Of a DNA stretch of 64,000 bases, positions 36,673 through 46,863 are shown one piece after another; position 1 is the stretch's first letter; the number at the start of each line of letters is the position of its first letter. The DNA is from Parundibacterium terreum. GTDB lineage: Bacteria > Pseudomonadota > Gammaproteobacteria > Burkholderiales > Burkholderiaceae_D. The notes below the pieces were generated by a model. It was not told the DNA's origin and did not search any database. It worked only from the letters and a program-made list of their open reading frames with translations. A program made the translations under genes and the position numbers. The DNA lies in NCBI RefSeq assembly GCF_014636315.1, contig NZ_BMED01000001.1:811941-875940 (forward strand). The letters run 5' to 3'.

Positions 36673-37233
36673 ATGCAATTTATTATGAAACCAGGATTGG
36701 GAACCGTGTTGAGGCATTTGATAGAACTGCTGGATGGAGCCGTGGAAGCTGCCTATAAAGATGCGGGCATCAGCTACAGGCCGCGCTACACGCCAGTCAT
36801 GCGAGTATTGATACGGCATGAGTCCGCCACCATAGGCCAGATCGCCGAGGCCGCCGGCATCACTCAGCCCGCCGCTACCCAGACGGTGGCATTGATGGTT
36901 AAAAACGGATTGATCAGCGCCAAGTCCAGTGCCGACGACGGCCGCCAGCGGCTGATACAACTGACCGACAAGGGGCGCGAACTGCTACCCCGCCTGCAAG
37001 CCAGCTGGCAAGCCACTGCGATGGCCGCAGACAGCCTGCAGGCCGACTTGAAACACCCGCTGCAGCAAACGCTGGAAGACGCCATCACTGCACTGCAGGT
37101 GAAATCCTATGACGATCGCATCCGCGAAGCCAGGCGCACTCTTGAAAAGGAAAGCATATCAGGCCAGGCGCAACACAATAAATCGCGCCAGGCCAAATCA
37201 CCGCCAGCCAAAAATTTGCGTAAAAAAGCCTGA
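36673..37233 (+). CDS. MarR-family transcriptional regulator
   Basis: A 186-aa protein with a MarR winged helix domain: recognition helix region ATIGQIAEAAGITQPAATQTVALMVKNGLI and wing SADDGRQRLIQLTDKGREL. A Lys/Ala-rich tail extends about 40 residues beyond the usual end (KSRQAKSPPAKNLRKKA). It probably represses itself through the TTATATAAT repeats just upstream and also the CPBP protease gene 53 bp downstream. The first in-frame codon at 36673 is used; MKPGLG four codons later is an alternative. Confidence 0.9.
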   Translation: MQFIMKPGLGTVLRHLIELLDGAVEAAYKDAGISYRPRYTPVMRVLIRHESATIGQIAEAAGITQPAATQTVALMVKNGLISAKSSADDGRQRLIQLTDKGRELLPRLQASWQATAMAADSLQADLKHPLQQTLEDAITALQVKSYDDRIREARRTLEKESISGQAQHNKSRQAKSPPAKNLRKKA

Positions 37234-37286
37234 GTCCAGGCACCCATCACATTCTTCACATTTTTCACACCACTCAAGGAGAAGTA

Positions 37287-38165
37287 ATGACAGTTGCAGC
37301 GCTTAGCCTTCCACCGTCTGCCGGCCGGATCAAACGCATCCTGCATTTCCCGCTCACCCGCATCCTGCTGGGTATTCTGGTGACGGTGCTGCCGGTCGCA
37401 CTGACTTTCGCCATCGTCCAGGGAACCGTGGAAAAATCAATGCGCATTGTCTGGCCCTATCTTCTGGCTGCAACGCTATGCATACTGGCGTACTCCATCT
37501 ATATACGCCTGCTGGAAAAGCGTAAAGTTATCGAGCTTTCCTTACCGGGCGCGGCAAAAGAACTGGGGAACGGCCTGCTGCTCGGTGCGGCGCTGCTGTC
37601 AGTGACGATGGGAACCCTGGCCTTGCTGGGCGTGTACAAGGTCAGTGGCAGCAATCCGTGGACAGTCATCCTGATCCCCCTCGCGGAACAGGTAATGGTC
37701 GGTTTTTTTGAAGAAATTCTGTTTCGCGGCGTCATTTTCCGTATTAGCGAACAATCGCTGGGCAGCCGGATCGCACTCATCCTGTCCGGCCTGGTTTTTG
37801 CGCTGGCCCATCTTCCTAACGCCGGCGTCACACCGCTTGCCATCGGCGTCACCTTTGCCGCAGGCATCCTGCTGACCGCAGCTTATATGCTGACCCGCCG
37901 CCTGTGGCTGGCAATAGGTCTGCACATAGGATGGAATTATTTTTTGGGCGATATTTTTTCTATTGCCGTCTCCGGCCATGAAAGCAAAGGACTGCTGCAG
38001 GCAACGCTGACAGGCCCGCAATGGCTGACGGGCGGCCAGTATGGCGTGGAGGCTTCTGTCGTCTCGCTGGCATTCATCTCTGCCCTTTCCATTTATTTGC
38101 TGAGGGCAGCGCAGCGACGCGGTAATTTCATGCTGCCTTACTGGAAAAAGCATGGCATTGCCTGA
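37287..38165 (+). CDS. CPBP-family intramembrane metalloprotease
   Basis: A 292-aa protein with about eight membrane segments and all CPBP/Abi motifs: EE142-143 and Arg147 in FFEEILFRGVIF, His175 in FALAHLP, and His213/Asn217 in GLHIGWNYF. Relatives include Rce1-type proteases and bacteriocin-immunity proteins; the substrate is unknown. AAGGAG precedes the ATG. It is in line behind the MarR gene and ends at an intrinsic terminator. Confidence 0.9.
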   Translation: MTVAALSLPPSAGRIKRILHFPLTRILLGILVTVLPVALTFAIVQGTVEKSMRIVWPYLLAATLCILAYSIYIRLLEKRKVIELSLPGAAKELGNGLLLGAALLSVTMGTLALLGVYKVSGSNPWTVILIPLAEQVMVGFFEEILFRGVIFRISEQSLGSRIALILSGLVFALAHLPNAGVTPLAIGVTFAAGILLTAAYMLTRRLWLAIGLHIGWNYFLGDIFSIAVSGHESKGLLQATLTGPQWLTGGQYGVEASVVSLAFISALSIYLLRAAQRRGNFMLPYWKKHGIA

Positions 38166-38192
38166 GCTTTGCAGAGCATGAGAGATATTTGG

Positions 38193-38217
38193 AAAGCGGC
38201 CTTGGGCCGCTTTTTTA
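38193..38217 (+). terminator. Intrinsic terminator after CPBP gene
   Basis: The stem AAAGCGGCC-TTG-GGCCGCTTT is followed by a T tract, 28 bp after the CPBP stop. Confidence 0.85.
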
Positions 38218-38403
38218 TTTAGTCAGCCGAGCAGAAAAGCCCACCCTTTGCAAATTCACTGCCCGCGTTACAATTTGTTTCAGCATTCACACTATCGCTG
38301 TCCTCAAAAGCGGCGGTCCATGCGTTCTTGCTTCTATACTGGAAATACTTAGAGCAACAAAAACGCAGCTTCACCCCATTTATCTTTGATAAGGCACGCC
38401 AAT

Positions 38404-39969
<1,566 letters not shown>

Positions 39970-39987
39970 ATCCTTATGGAGCAAATG

Positions 39988-41178
39988 ATGAAACGCCGCA
40001 CTCTTTTAAAATCCCTGGCCATGCTACCCGCAGCGTCGATGGCAGGCAATTTGTGGGCCGCGCCGGCCACCAAAACGAAGCTGCTATTTGTTTTCATGCG
40101 TGGCGGCTATGACGCAGCCAATCTGCTGGTGCCTATCTCCAGCCAGTTTTACTACCAGGCGCGGCCCAATATCGCCATTCCCAAACCGAGCACCGAACTT
40201 AATTCCGCGCTCCCTATCAATGCCGACTGGGGCCTGCATCCTGCGCTGCGTGAAAGCATCTACCCCCTGTTCACCAATGGCCAAGCGGCTTTCGTGCCGT
40301 TTGCCGGTACCGAAGACCTGTCGCGCAGCCATTTCGAAACCCAGGACAGCATAGAACTCGGCCAGCCGCTGGACCGCAGCCGCGATTACCGCTCCGGCTT
40401 CCTGAACCGGCTCGCGGCAAGCCTGAATGCGGACTCCAGCACGCCCGCGATCGCCTTCACCGACCAGTTGCCGCTCATCATGCAGGGCGGCGTGCAGATT
40501 CCGAATACTGCTCTACGGTCTATCGGCAAGCCTGCGGTGGATGTACGCCAGAGCAAGCTGATCGCCTCCATGTATCAGGGCACACCGCTGGCAAGGCAAG
40601 TCAATGACGGCTTTACAGTGCGCGATGACGTGATGAAGGAAATGATAGGCGAAATGGATGCGGCCAACCGCAATGCCAACACGGCCAAGGGCTTTGAACT
40701 GGAGGCGCGCCGTATCGCCAAACTGATGAAGGACAAATACAACATCGGTTTTGTCGATGTAGGCGGCTGGGATACCCATGTCGGCGAAGGCGGCGCCACC
40801 GGCTATCTGGCGGGCCGGCTGGATGAACTTGGACGCGGCCTGGCCGGCTTTGCGCAGGAGATGGGCAATGACTGGAAAGATACGGTGGTGGTCGTCGTCA
40901 GCGAATTCGGCCGTACCTTCCGCGAAAACGGCAACCGCGGCACCGACCATGGCCACGGCTCGGTGTACTGGGTGCTGGGTGGCGGCATACGCGGCGGCCA
41001 GATCATGGGTGAACAGATACGCGTGGAACAGGCCACGCTATTCCAGAACCGCGATTATCCGGTACTGAATGAATACCGCGCCATGTTCGGCGGCATGTTT
41101 TCCCGCATGTACGGCTTGAACACCGCGCAGGTGGAACGCGTGTTTGGCACCAGGGGCAAGGATATCGGCCTGGTTTAG
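39988..41178 (+). CDS. DUF1501 Tat-exported protein
   Basis: A 396-aa protein starting MKRRTLLKSLAMLPAASMAG, a twin-arginine signal. The DUF1501 domain (sulfatase/alkaline-phosphatase superfamily fold) follows, with FVFMRGGYDAANLLVP, NIGFVDVGGWDTHVGEGG and VVVVSEFGRTFRENGNRGTDHGHGS; these His and Asp residues are probable metal ligands. ATG at 39988 has GGAG six bases upstream; ATGs at 39976 and 39985 are less well placed. It follows the DUF1800 gene as its usual partner. Its substrate is unknown. Confidence 0.92.
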   Translation: MKRRTLLKSLAMLPAASMAGNLWAAPATKTKLLFVFMRGGYDAANLLVPISSQFYYQARPNIAIPKPSTELNSALPINADWGLHPALRESIYPLFTNGQAAFVPFAGTEDLSRSHFETQDSIELGQPLDRSRDYRSGFLNRLAASLNADSSTPAIAFTDQLPLIMQGGVQIPNTALRSIGKPAVDVRQSKLIASMYQGTPLARQVNDGFTVRDDVMKEMIGEMDAANRNANTAKGFELEARRIAKLMKDKYNIGFVDVGGWDTHVGEGGATGYLAGRLDELGRGLAGFAQEMGNDWKDTVVVVVSEFGRTFRENGNRGTDHGHGSVYWVLGGGIRGGQIMGEQIRVEQATLFQNRDYPVLNEYRAMFGGMFSRMYGLNTAQVERVFGTRGKDIGLV

Positions 41179-41186
41179 CTTCCAGG

Positions 41187-42215
41187 TCATTGTGAGCAGA
41201 TATCGTCCAGGCCTAGGTCGCCCGCCTCATGCACCATGCGTGGAGGGTTGCGCTGCAGAGCCTGATCCGCGGGCCAGGATGCTGCAAGCTGATCAGCCTG
41301 GCTTTTCGCAGCAGCCAATTGGTCCGATGTCAGTTGCTGAGATATTTTCCTTAAAGCCTCGTTCAAAAACGGCGCATTGGACCTATTACCATTTGGCAAT
41401 AAGTAATACGCGTAGATGTACATCGCTGCTTTCTGCTGGTCCGGTTTGAAAGGAGCATACTTCCCGATAATCGCCGCTGTTTGAGTATCGAAACGCACAT
41501 ACTGCATTATCAACTCTATGATGGCCCTCTTGTTGCCGCTCCGAGCAAGTTCGCTCAAGAGTGCTTCACCATTGTCCCGGTAAGTAATCCATGCGTCCTC
41601 GTATGTTTTTTGGTCGGTGAGAAGCCAGGTAGGGCTATCGACAAAGTCCAGGATGGAGGGCGCGTGCCCGCTCTGCGCCGCCTGCAGCTTGTAGCGCCAT
41701 ATTTCCAGGTTTTCCTTGTTCTCAAATCCAGCACATATCTGTTTATCCCTCGCCATGCCGATCTCCATGTCGGCGATCGCACCTTGTATACTCTCAATCC
41801 TCTCAGTGTCCCCAGCCTGCTTCGCATTTTTGAGATCAACAGTACGACGCTCTTCAAGCGCCCTTTGTATTTCCGGAATGACCTGGGTGCAGCGCATTAA
41901 TTCCGCAGCCAAACGGCAGGCCGCCCGATAATTTCCTTCGGCGGCCTGCTGCTTCAACTGATCAATAATCGAGACCAGGGGCAGATTTCTTTTCGGCAGA
42001 GTATCGGGTGAATAGTCCCGCTTCAGCATGGGCACATTTCCTGAGTTTGTATGCGCCACTAAAATTTTAGGCGCAGGTTTCGGCGGAACCTGGCCTCCAT
42101 GCCTCACAGTTGGCAACGCGGCTTCCTCCCTTGGCATGAACACGGAAGTCATCCAAAAGCTCGTCCATGCCAATAAGCCCAAGGACACAATAATCAGTGT
42201 GCTTTTCTTTAGCAT
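41187..42215 (-). CDS. Signal-anchored protein of unknown function
   Basis: A 342-aa protein with an N-terminal signal or anchor (LIIVSLGLLAWTSFWM). A predominantly helical region with cysteines follows, in AACRLAAELMRCTQVIP, DKQICAGF and the C-terminal LDDICSQ. The middle (DNGEALLSELARSGNKRAIIELIMQYV) looks like a Sel1/TPR-type solenoid but is degenerate. No family was assigned. It is convergent with the DUF1501 gene and followed upstream by a DUF6624-like gene on the same strand; the pair may be co-transcribed. Confidence 0.7.
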   Translation of the reverse strand: MLKKSTLIIVSLGLLAWTSFWMTSVFMPREEAALPTVRHGGQVPPKPAPKILVAHTNSGNVPMLKRDYSPDTLPKRNLPLVSIIDQLKQQAAEGNYRAACRLAAELMRCTQVIPEIQRALEERRTVDLKNAKQAGDTERIESIQGAIADMEIGMARDKQICAGFENKENLEIWRYKLQAAQSGHAPSILDFVDSPTWLLTDQKTYEDAWITYRDNGEALLSELARSGNKRAIIELIMQYVRFDTQTAAIIGKYAPFKPDQQKAAMYIYAYYLLPNGNRSNAPFLNEALRKISQQLTSDQLAAAKSQADQLAASWPADQALQRNPPRMVHEAGDLGLDDICSQ

Positions 42216-42232
42216 GCTTGCCTATCTGCGGT

Positions 42233-42856
42233 CTAGGGAAATCCTGGGATTGGCGGTTGCCCAAAGGCTGCGCGCAAGGCGTTGACGCGAGCGGGGTCCT
42301 GCACCAGTTTCTGTTCTATGCCATTCACTACCGGCCACCTCTGGAAACCGTATTTCTGCGGCTTTCCCTGGCTGAGAAGCACGCGGTCCTCAAATTGGGC
42401 AAACGAGTAGGCATCTGTCTCACCCCGCTCAACCGACTCCTTGAGCATCGCGAAATATTTCAATTGATAGTCCAGCTCCGCATGATGGATCACGTAGAAC
42501 GCTGCATACGGTCCATGGCCTATGGTTTTTGGGCCTCTTGGATAACCGCAGGCCGCGACGATAGTGTCCAGCTCTTTTTGATTGGCCTCGTCAATTGCTT
42601 CCCACTGTTTCCCCAGCGCCTCCCGCCCACCGTTTCTCCATTCAGCATCGGGAGCAGCATCTCTTTTCCGGAACTCCATGCGGATGGTCTGATCCGACAA
42701 ACCCATCTTTTCATACCGTGGCTGCAGGTCACGCAAGTCGCAGGAGGTGGTCTGGGCAAAGGTGGAATAAATCGGCAGGCAAGCAGCAAATGAACACAAG
42801 ATTTTGTATCTAATGAAGACCAGCGTTGGCTTTAGTTTTTTGTGATGACCAGGCAT
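42233..42856 (-). CDS. DUF6624-like exported protein
   Basis: A 207-aa protein with a hydrophobic N-terminal segment ending in STFAQ. A domain matching the DUF6624 pattern follows: QKELDTIVAACGYPRGPKTIGHGPYAAFYVIHHAELDYQLKYF, then DAYSFAQFEDRVLLSQGKPQKYGFQ. The conserved HH-x3-D and DRVL-x5-QxYG elements are recognisable, and the family function is unknown. The start is uncertain: ATG at 42856 is chosen over a TTG ten codons earlier without a ribosome site. It precedes the 342-aa unknown on the same strand by 17 bp. Confidence 0.65.
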   Translation of the reverse strand: MPGHHKKLKPTLVFIRYKILCSFAACLPIYSTFAQTTSCDLRDLQPRYEKMGLSDQTIRMEFRKRDAAPDAEWRNGGREALGKQWEAIDEANQKELDTIVAACGYPRGPKTIGHGPYAAFYVIHHAELDYQLKYFAMLKESVERGETDAYSFAQFEDRVLLSQGKPQKYGFQRWPVVNGIEQKLVQDPARVNALRAAFGQPPIPGFP

Positions 42857-43109
42857 ATCTATGTCCGTGTTCAGGAAAACCTGCAATTGCTAAGGAAATG
42901 TGCGGCGAAAAGTTTTTTACTCAACATTGCCAATATATCAACTAACATTTAAACAATCAAGATGCTCGTGTGCCATCTGGCGCTCAACTAGCACGTAACA
43001 AACTGGATACAAATTTAATAAAGAAAGTGCATTGAAATCCAGGCAATCATTTCCATATCGGTGATGGAGAACCACAAGACCCCAGGGTCTGCAGCATGGA
43101 GTGAGAAAC

Positions 43110-43406
43110 ATGAAGTCAGTAAGAACATTTGTACTTGGCAAGAGCAGTTACGATCCCAACCGTTTATTGAACGCCATTAAGGAAAAACTGCAGTTACGCG
43201 ACGATGCAGCCTTATCCCGAGTATTGGCAATATCCCGCCCTCTGGTATGGGAAATCCGCCGTCATACCGTTCCTGTCGGTGCCTGGCTTTTGATGCGCAT
43301 GCAGGAAGTCAGTCAGCTTAGTGTGGAAGAATTGCGTTTTCTGATGGGCGACAGGCGGCAAAGAATACGTGTCGCCATTCCCCAAAGAAACTTTCCGCGC
43401 CGCTAA
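43110..43406 (+). CDS. Small probable helix-turn-helix protein
   Basis: A 98-aa basic protein. The middle, SYDPNRLLNAIKEKLQLRDDAALSRVLAISRPLVWEIRRHTVPVGAWLLMRM, looks like an Xre/phage-repressor-type helix-turn-helix with the turn at AISRPLVWEIRR. ATG at 43110 has GGAG at 8-bp spacing; a GTG at 43101 is less well placed. No certain family is assigned. It lies alone with about 250-bp gaps on both sides. Confidence 0.65.
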   Translation: MKSVRTFVLGKSSYDPNRLLNAIKEKLQLRDDAALSRVLAISRPLVWEIRRHTVPVGAWLLMRMQEVSQLSVEELRFLMGDRRQRIRVAIPQRNFPRR

Positions 43407-43730
43407 GAAGCAGCATACGCGCCAGCGTCAGCAGCCAGCCGTCCCGCTTCAAATTTAGCCTGTAAATTCTGCTGATTCCTGTAGCATTTTTCTTGCTGCG
43501 GACTATGATGAAGACTCGAATGCAATGATGGCCCGGCGGCAAAAAAGCCGCATGGGCTCTTTGCTTTCGTTATCTGTATTCTTATTTGCAGAGGCTATTG
43601 AAAATCTAGCCTGGTCGGGCCCCGCCGCAATGGCAGGGGCTGTCCGCCACACCAAAAAGATCCCGACAAGAATCCATAACAGCACCAGGTAGTTTTTGCT
43701 GGCCTTGCTTCAACTCAAGGAGGTTCTTGT
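43407..43730. other. Gap before phasin gene
   Basis: This 324-bp gap holds a hairpin GCGGC-AAAAAA-GCCGC (43536-43551) flanked by GCCC/GGGC. It also holds a minus-strand frame (43503-43685) whose product looks like a signal peptide plus a short tail but has only a GTG start without a ribosome site. No firm gene is called. Confidence 0.4.
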
Positions 43731-44303
43731 ATGGATTCTTTAATTCCCAATGAATTGAACAAGCTGAACCAGGCGCTATTGCAGGTACAGCGAGAGTGGC
43801 TGACCGAGGCCGGCAGCAAGGCCAGCGATTACGGCCGCCGCCTGGCGGAACTGAATGTGGCTACCGTGCAGGATTCGCTTGTGCAATCCACCTCAGCAAT
43901 CCAGGAACTGCTGGCGGCAAAAGATCCGCAACAATGGATGGCTATCTTCAATGCGCAATTGCAGCCACGCCTGGAACGCGCACTGTCGTATAGCCGGCAG
44001 TGGGCGGATATTACCTCGTCGTTCCAGGCTCAAATGAGCCAGATCACGCAAAGCGAGGTGAATGAAGTGACAGAAAAGGCAAAGCAGATGATAGAGGGCA
44101 TGGAGGGTAACGCGCCGGAAGAAGCCAAGCCTACTGTCGCAATGGTGAAAACCATGTTTGACAGTGCCAAGGCCGGCTATGAGCAGCTCAGCAGATCAAC
44201 CCAGCAAATGACTGATATGCTAGATGCGGGCCGGATAGCAGCGATCAAGCAGGCTTCCGACGGACATCGCAAGACATCTGCAGGTAAAACGAAAGCACAC
44301 TGA
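43731..44303 (+). CDS. phaP: Phasin family protein
   Basis: A 190-aa helical, amphipathic protein with the phasin_2 pattern: LIPNELNKLNQALLQVQREWLTEAGSKASDYGRRLAELNV, then KDPQQWMAIFNAQLQPRLERALSYSRQWADI. Phasins coat polyhydroxyalkanoate granules and control their number and size, implying that the organism stores PHA. AAGGAGG precedes the ATG. A 65-aa gene follows 55 bp later. Confidence 0.9.
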   Translation: MDSLIPNELNKLNQALLQVQREWLTEAGSKASDYGRRLAELNVATVQDSLVQSTSAIQELLAAKDPQQWMAIFNAQLQPRLERALSYSRQWADITSSFQAQMSQITQSEVNEVTEKAKQMIEGMEGNAPEEAKPTVAMVKTMFDSAKAGYEQLSRSTQQMTDMLDAGRIAAIKQASDGHRKTSAGKTKAH

Positions 44304-44358
44304 ACGCACATTAAACAGCGCAGGAATGATATCGAGCCCTGCGAATGCGGAGGTTATT

Positions 44359-44556
44359 ATGGACGAGAAATGGGAGGATTTTCGCTCCGCCCTCAAAAAA
44401 TGGAGAGCGGTGGAAGATCAGTATTTTGTCGAGATTACGAAAATTATTCACGGTGACAAGGCTGCACTGGAAAGGAGCCAGCCGCTGGTGCATGAGCTGG
44501 ACAAATGCCAGTCTCAGGTAGAGCAGGCGGCCAGGCGTTTTACCTCCAATAGCTGA
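44359..44556 (+). CDS. 65-aa helical protein behind phasin
   Basis: A 65-aa charged, helical protein beginning MDEKWEDFRSALKKWRAVEDQ. ATG at 44359 has GGAGG at 5-bp spacing, strong evidence for translation. No family was recognised. The amphipathic pattern and position behind the phasin hint at a granule-associated role, which is inference. Confidence 0.65.
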   Translation: MDEKWEDFRSALKKWRAVEDQYFVEITKIIHGDKAALERSQPLVHELDKCQSQVEQAARRFTSNS

Positions 44557-44725
44557 CAGGCTTACCGGTTCAATGAGTGCGGCGATGCAAAGTCGGGCAA
44601 CATGCATCGCCGCCTTCATCTATAGCGAATGCATCGGGTAAAATGGACGCTCTCGCATGAGTCCCGCCCATGCAAGCCACGCAGTATCTCATCCCTTGTT
44701 CCTCCTCACTCTCGCAGGAAATCAC

Positions 44726-45631
44726 ATGCTTAAAAAAGCGGCGTTCAGACTGTTTGTGGCACTCCATGTTTTTTCAGCGGCCAGCCTGGCATATGCCGCG
44801 CCGATGACATTGAAAAATTATCTGGATCTGCAAGGGCCTGAGCCTGACCAGCATATTGCCTATGGCAACCAGGCTTCGCAGTATGTGGAATTATTCAAGC
44901 CGGAGGGCGAAGGCCCCTTCCCGGTCGCCATTCTCATTCATGGCGGCTGCTGGACGGTGGAATTTGGCGGCATACGGCAAATGCATAATATCGCTGGCGA
45001 CTTGGTCAAGCGAGGCATCGCTGTGTGGAATGTTGAATACCGGCGGGTGGACGAGGCCGGCGGTGGCTACCCGGGCACCTATCAGGATATCAGCGCAGCC
45101 ATGCAATTGCTGCAAACCAGCGCTGCACAATATAAGCTCGATACCGCCAGGATCGTCGCCATCGGCCATTCCGCCGGCGGCCAACTGGTGCAATGGGCGG
45201 CATCCCGCCGCAAACTGCCGCCCAGCAGTTCGCTTTATCAGGATAAAGTGCTAATTATTCCAACGGTGATCAGCCTTGGCGGCCTGGCTGATTTACGGCG
45301 TGAGCAAAACCTGATCAAAGGCCGTTGCGACCGGGATATAGTCCAGCTTACAGGCCTGCCCAGCGCATCACGGCCCGATGTATTTGCCGACACCTCGTCT
45401 GCGGAAATGCTGCCAGGCGGTTTCACTACTGTATTGATCAATGGCGAGTTGGATACCGTGTCGCCACCACGCGTAGGCGAAGATTATGCAAAGAGAGCCA
45501 GGGATGCCGGTGACAAGGCAGAGGCGACTACGCTGCCCGGCGCCAGCCATTACGACGAAGTGGCCGCCACCTCGGCTTCCTGGAAAATCGTTTTGGCGCA
45601 GATCGCCAAGGCGCTGGGCATAAAGGAATAA
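44726..45631 (+). CDS. Exported alpha/beta hydrolase (esterase-like)
   Basis: A 301-aa protein with an N-terminal signal peptide cleaved near AYAAP. The alpha/beta-hydrolase core has oxyanion motif HGGCW (72-76), nucleophile Ser149 in GHSAGG, a probable acid Asp in NGELDTVSPP and His in GASHYDEV. It resembles the BD-FAE/kynurenine-formamidase/carboxylesterase branch. ATG at 44726 has AGGAA upstream; the upstream extension is not signal-like. The substrate is unknown. A perfect 12-bp hairpin follows. Confidence 0.85.
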   Translation: MLKKAAFRLFVALHVFSAASLAYAAPMTLKNYLDLQGPEPDQHIAYGNQASQYVELFKPEGEGPFPVAILIHGGCWTVEFGGIRQMHNIAGDLVKRGIAVWNVEYRRVDEAGGGYPGTYQDISAAMQLLQTSAAQYKLDTARIVAIGHSAGGQLVQWAASRRKLPPSSSLYQDKVLIIPTVISLGGLADLRREQNLIKGRCDRDIVQLTGLPSASRPDVFADTSSAEMLPGGFTTVLINGELDTVSPPRVGEDYAKRARDAGDKAEATTLPGASHYDEVAATSASWKIVLAQIAKALGIKE

Positions 45632-45642
45632 TCTGGAAGACA

Positions 45643-45677
45643 AACACGTCCTTGACGCTCATCGCCAAGGACGTGTT
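45643..45677. terminator. Hairpin between convergent genes, no U tract
   Basis: A perfect 12-bp stem AACACGTCCTTG-N11-CAAGGACGTGTT lies between the hydrolase stop and the DUF3309 stop. Without a T run it may be a weak terminator or a 3'-end stabiliser for both transcripts. Confidence 0.45.
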
Positions 45678-45709
45678 AGCTGGTTAGATTAGTGAAGCAG
45701 GCTAAGAGG

Positions 45710-45868
45710 CTAGATCCGCCCTGTCAGTAACAGCACCAGCAAGATAATGACAATCAAGCCTGTCGCTCCGCTAGGCCCATAACCCCATCCGCGGCTGTGC
45801 GGCCAAGCTGGGAAAGCTCCAACCAGTACCAAGATCAGTACAATCAATAAAATTAGTCCGAGGCTCAT
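45710..45868 (-). CDS. DUF3309-like small membrane protein
   Basis: A 52-aa protein with two hydrophobic helices, LGLILLIVLILVLVGAFP and GLIVIILLVLLL, separated by a Gly/Trp/Pro turn (PAWPHSRGWGYGPSG). The layout is that of DUF3309 (about 50 aa), small inner-membrane proteins often found in stress loci. AAGGAGA lies six bases before the ATG at 45868. Function is unknown. Confidence 0.8.
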   Translation of the reverse strand: MSLGLILLIVLILVLVGAFPAWPHSRGWGYGPSGATGLIVIILLVLLLTGRI

Positions 45869-46126
45869 TATCATTCTCCTTATATAGAGTATCCATCAGC
45901 GTTGGCAGCAAGGATTTGCTGCTGAATATCGCGACGACTTAAGCAAGAAGATATAGGCGATGGAATGACAAGTCGGTGAGGCAACGCACCTAAACCCGTT
46001 TATTTACCCATGCCGGCAAATCCGGCACTAATTTGTAACAATCTGCTTCAGCCATTCGTCCCTCAAGCTGTGATCGATCAAACCGCGTCAGCTAACAATC
46101 GTTTGCAAAAGCGCTGCGATCTGTAC

Positions 46127-46155
46127 TTGGACCAATTTTCTCCAGCCACTACAAT
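46127..46155 (+). promoter_or_regulatory. Sigma-70 promoter of the 150-aa gene
   Basis: TTGGAC (46127-46132), exactly 17 bp, then TACAAT (46150-46155) gives a transcript start about 26 bp before the ATG at 46188. It lies in an otherwise featureless 319-bp gap. Confidence 0.65.
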
Positions 46156-46187
46156 CGGGCACTTAGATAACACTCCGCCCTCCATTC

Positions 46188-46640
46188 ATGTTCACTGAAG
46201 CCCGATTCAACACCAGCCAGTTTGACGTTACTCCCTTCAAGGCTCACGGCTATCTGGACGCGCGCTTTGACGGCAATATCGCCTGGCATGAAGCGACAGG
46301 GCCGTTCAACCTGGAATTTGTCCATACCCTGAAAAAAACCCTGCAAGCCTTGCACACGGTCGTGAAGCCCGTAGGCCGCTGGGCGGAAATCGTGGTCGTC
46401 AATGAAAGCGCCATCATGTCGCTGGCCGCCTATGAAGCGATGGATCAGATGATAGGCTGCCTGTTAAAGCAGGGTCGTGCCGCATCTGCCTTTGCCCATG
46501 TCAGCGGTGCGGATGTTGAAGGCCGCACGGTTATGGCAATCCGCTATGAAAAGCTGTTTAACAAGCACAATCTCCCCTATCGCAGCTTTGACAATATGCA
46601 AGAGGCGGAAACCTGGGTTACACAGATATTGCAGGAATAA
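46188..46640 (+). CDS. Unknown cytoplasmic protein, STAS/SpoIIAA-like fold possible
   Basis: A 150-aa alpha/beta protein without signal or membrane segments: TPFKAHGYLDARFDGNIAWHEATGPFN, then ALHTVVKPVGRWAEIVVVNESAIMSLAAYEAMDQMIGC. The alternation and length recall SpoIIAA/STAS-like proteins, but no certain family match is made. A good promoter lies just upstream. It stands alone. Confidence 0.65.
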   Translation: MFTEARFNTSQFDVTPFKAHGYLDARFDGNIAWHEATGPFNLEFVHTLKKTLQALHTVVKPVGRWAEIVVVNESAIMSLAAYEAMDQMIGCLLKQGRAASAFAHVSGADVEGRTVMAIRYEKLFNKHNLPYRSFDNMQEAETWVTQILQE

Positions 46641-46827
46641 TTGCCGAAATAAATAGCAAAATCGACACCATCCAGTACCGCCTGGCATCATCTGCTCTCC
46701 ACCATCTACTTTGCTATCAGCAACAGTTTCAAATAAGGCAATGCTCCTCGTTACATTCAGCAAACTCTGACATGCACGCTTGAGGTATCATCCATCCCGA
46801 AAACTTTTTAGCAAGCACAGGCTTGCA

Positions 46828-46863
46828 ATGAAATCGGGAATGGATTTTGGAAAAAACAATTAA
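46828..46863 (+). other. Mini-frame overlapping the glycosyltransferase start
   Basis: A frame ATG AAA TCG GGA ATG ... TAA encodes 11 residues in another frame and terminates inside the glycosyltransferase gene, past its TTG start. It could act as a leader frame for translational coupling, or be chance. There is no strong ribosome site of its own. Confidence 0.25.

Noticed and set aside
43503..43685. Minus-strand 60-codon frame with a signal-peptide-like start
   Set aside because: Only a GTG start without a ribosome site, an in-frame stop shortly upstream, and an overlap with a hairpin; too weak to call.
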